DNA of 51,381 bases, taken from NCBI GenBank assembly GCA_036703315.1, contig DATNPH010000004.1:1-51381 (forward strand), given 5' to 3'. Origin of the DNA: DATNPH01 sp036703315 (lineage in GTDB: Bacteria > Cyanobacteriota > Cyanobacteriia > Cyanobacteriales > Coleofasciculaceae). This document shows positions 51,080 to 51,381 of the stretch, one piece after another; position 1 is the stretch's first letter; the number at the start of each line of letters is the position of its first letter. The notes under the pieces were generated by a model. That model saw nothing but the letters and a program-made list of their open reading frames with translations. It was not told the origin of the DNA and did not search any database. Both the position numbers and the translations under genes were made by a program.

Positions 51080-51381
51080 TTACTCAACATAAGTCAGCGT
51101 CCAGTTACGTGGTTGTTTGAGTTGGTCTAACAATCCCTGGATACTTAACCATAGTGCCGTGCGAGTTCTGATGTAATGTTTCGACAGGTAGTACCCAGGG
51201 AGAACTTCTATTCCTTCAAAATTTTGCACTTGATCAGTACCTGCTGTTTCACAGTACTTGCCTGCGGCGAGTACTGTAAGCACAACTGGCTGATTGGGAG
51301 GACATTTCTCACGCTCAAGTTGAAAAATTCCATACACTTCATGCCGACCTTGCAATGGCTCAACAACGACTTTGAGGGCAT
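51080..51381 (-). CDS. Unrecognised protein, N-terminus beyond window edge
   Basis: The frame is open to the window end; the visible C-terminal 99 residues begin ALKVVVEPLQGRHEVYGIFQ and include VVLTVLAAGKYCET, GIEVLPGYYLSKHYIRTRT and end WTLTYVE. The alternation of hydrophobic residues suggests a beta-rich fold. I do not recognise a family; the regular, codon-like composition supports a real gene. Confidence 0.65.
   Translation of the reverse strand, partial: ALKVVVEPLQGRHEVYGIFQLEREKCPPNQPVVLTVLAAGKYCETAGTDQVQNFEGIEVLPGYYLSKHYIRTRTALWLSIQGLLDQLKQPRNWTLTYVE

Overview
This window is a chromosomal segment of a cyanobacterium, probably filamentous. The evidence is the frequent HIP1 octamer GCGATCGC, the photosystem I gene psaE, the NDH-1 subunit gene ndhO, several cyanobacterium-restricted families (DUF6391, the NuiA nuclease inhibitor, AAA_35 ATPases) and short tandemly repeated sequences between and inside genes. 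The genus cannot be fixed from the sequence alone.

Layout. 1-2.8 kb: a GT21-like glycosyltransferase (HpnI type, cut by the window edge), an aspartoacylase-family deacylase, and two gene relics (a LysR N-terminus and the C-terminal half of an EAL domain). 2.8-19.5 kb: a complete type I-D CRISPR-Cas locus. The minus-strand operon runs cas3' - DUF433/DUF5615 toxin-antitoxin pair - cas10d (with an internal cas11d start) - csc2 - csc1 - cas6 - cas4 - cas1 - cas2. It is followed by a leader and an array of 62 identical 37-nt repeats plus one degenerate terminal repeat, transcribed in the same direction. A WYL-domain regulator is divergent from cas3'. 19.5-25 kb: a VOC protein, methionine aminopeptidase, a 1.5-kb gap with three copies of a terminator-bearing small-RNA-like unit, an amidase and an HD-domain protein. 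25.7-38.8 kb: a TIR-AAA_35 gene, an AAA_35-(GAF)4 gene, two hybrid histidine kinases and the relic of a third. 38.9-42.7 kb: housekeeping genes mdh, ndhO, mutM, psaE and a DUF6391 gene. 43-51.4 kb: a degenerate Hpt protein, a NuiA-like inhibitor with a signal-peptide-like N-terminus, an HTH-AAA_35 gene overlapping an AAA_35-WD40 gene, and two small unrecognised genes.

How the parts fit. The I-D locus looks intact: adaptation (Cas4-Cas1-Cas2), crRNA processing (Cas6), the interference complex (Cas10d with its HD nuclease, Csc2 backbone, Csc1, internally translated Cas11d) and the Cas3' helicase are all present. The toxin-antitoxin pair is translationally coupled to cas10d. The most notable possible new system is a two-gene AAA_35 module that occurs twice. 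The first gene joins an N-terminal module (HTH+TIR, or HTH) to one AAA_35 subtype; the second joins a second AAA_35 subtype to a sensor-like array (four GAF domains, or about 16 WD40 blades). The constant ATPase pair with exchangeable ends resembles STAND-type sensing and effector systems. This function is inferred from architecture and has not been shown.
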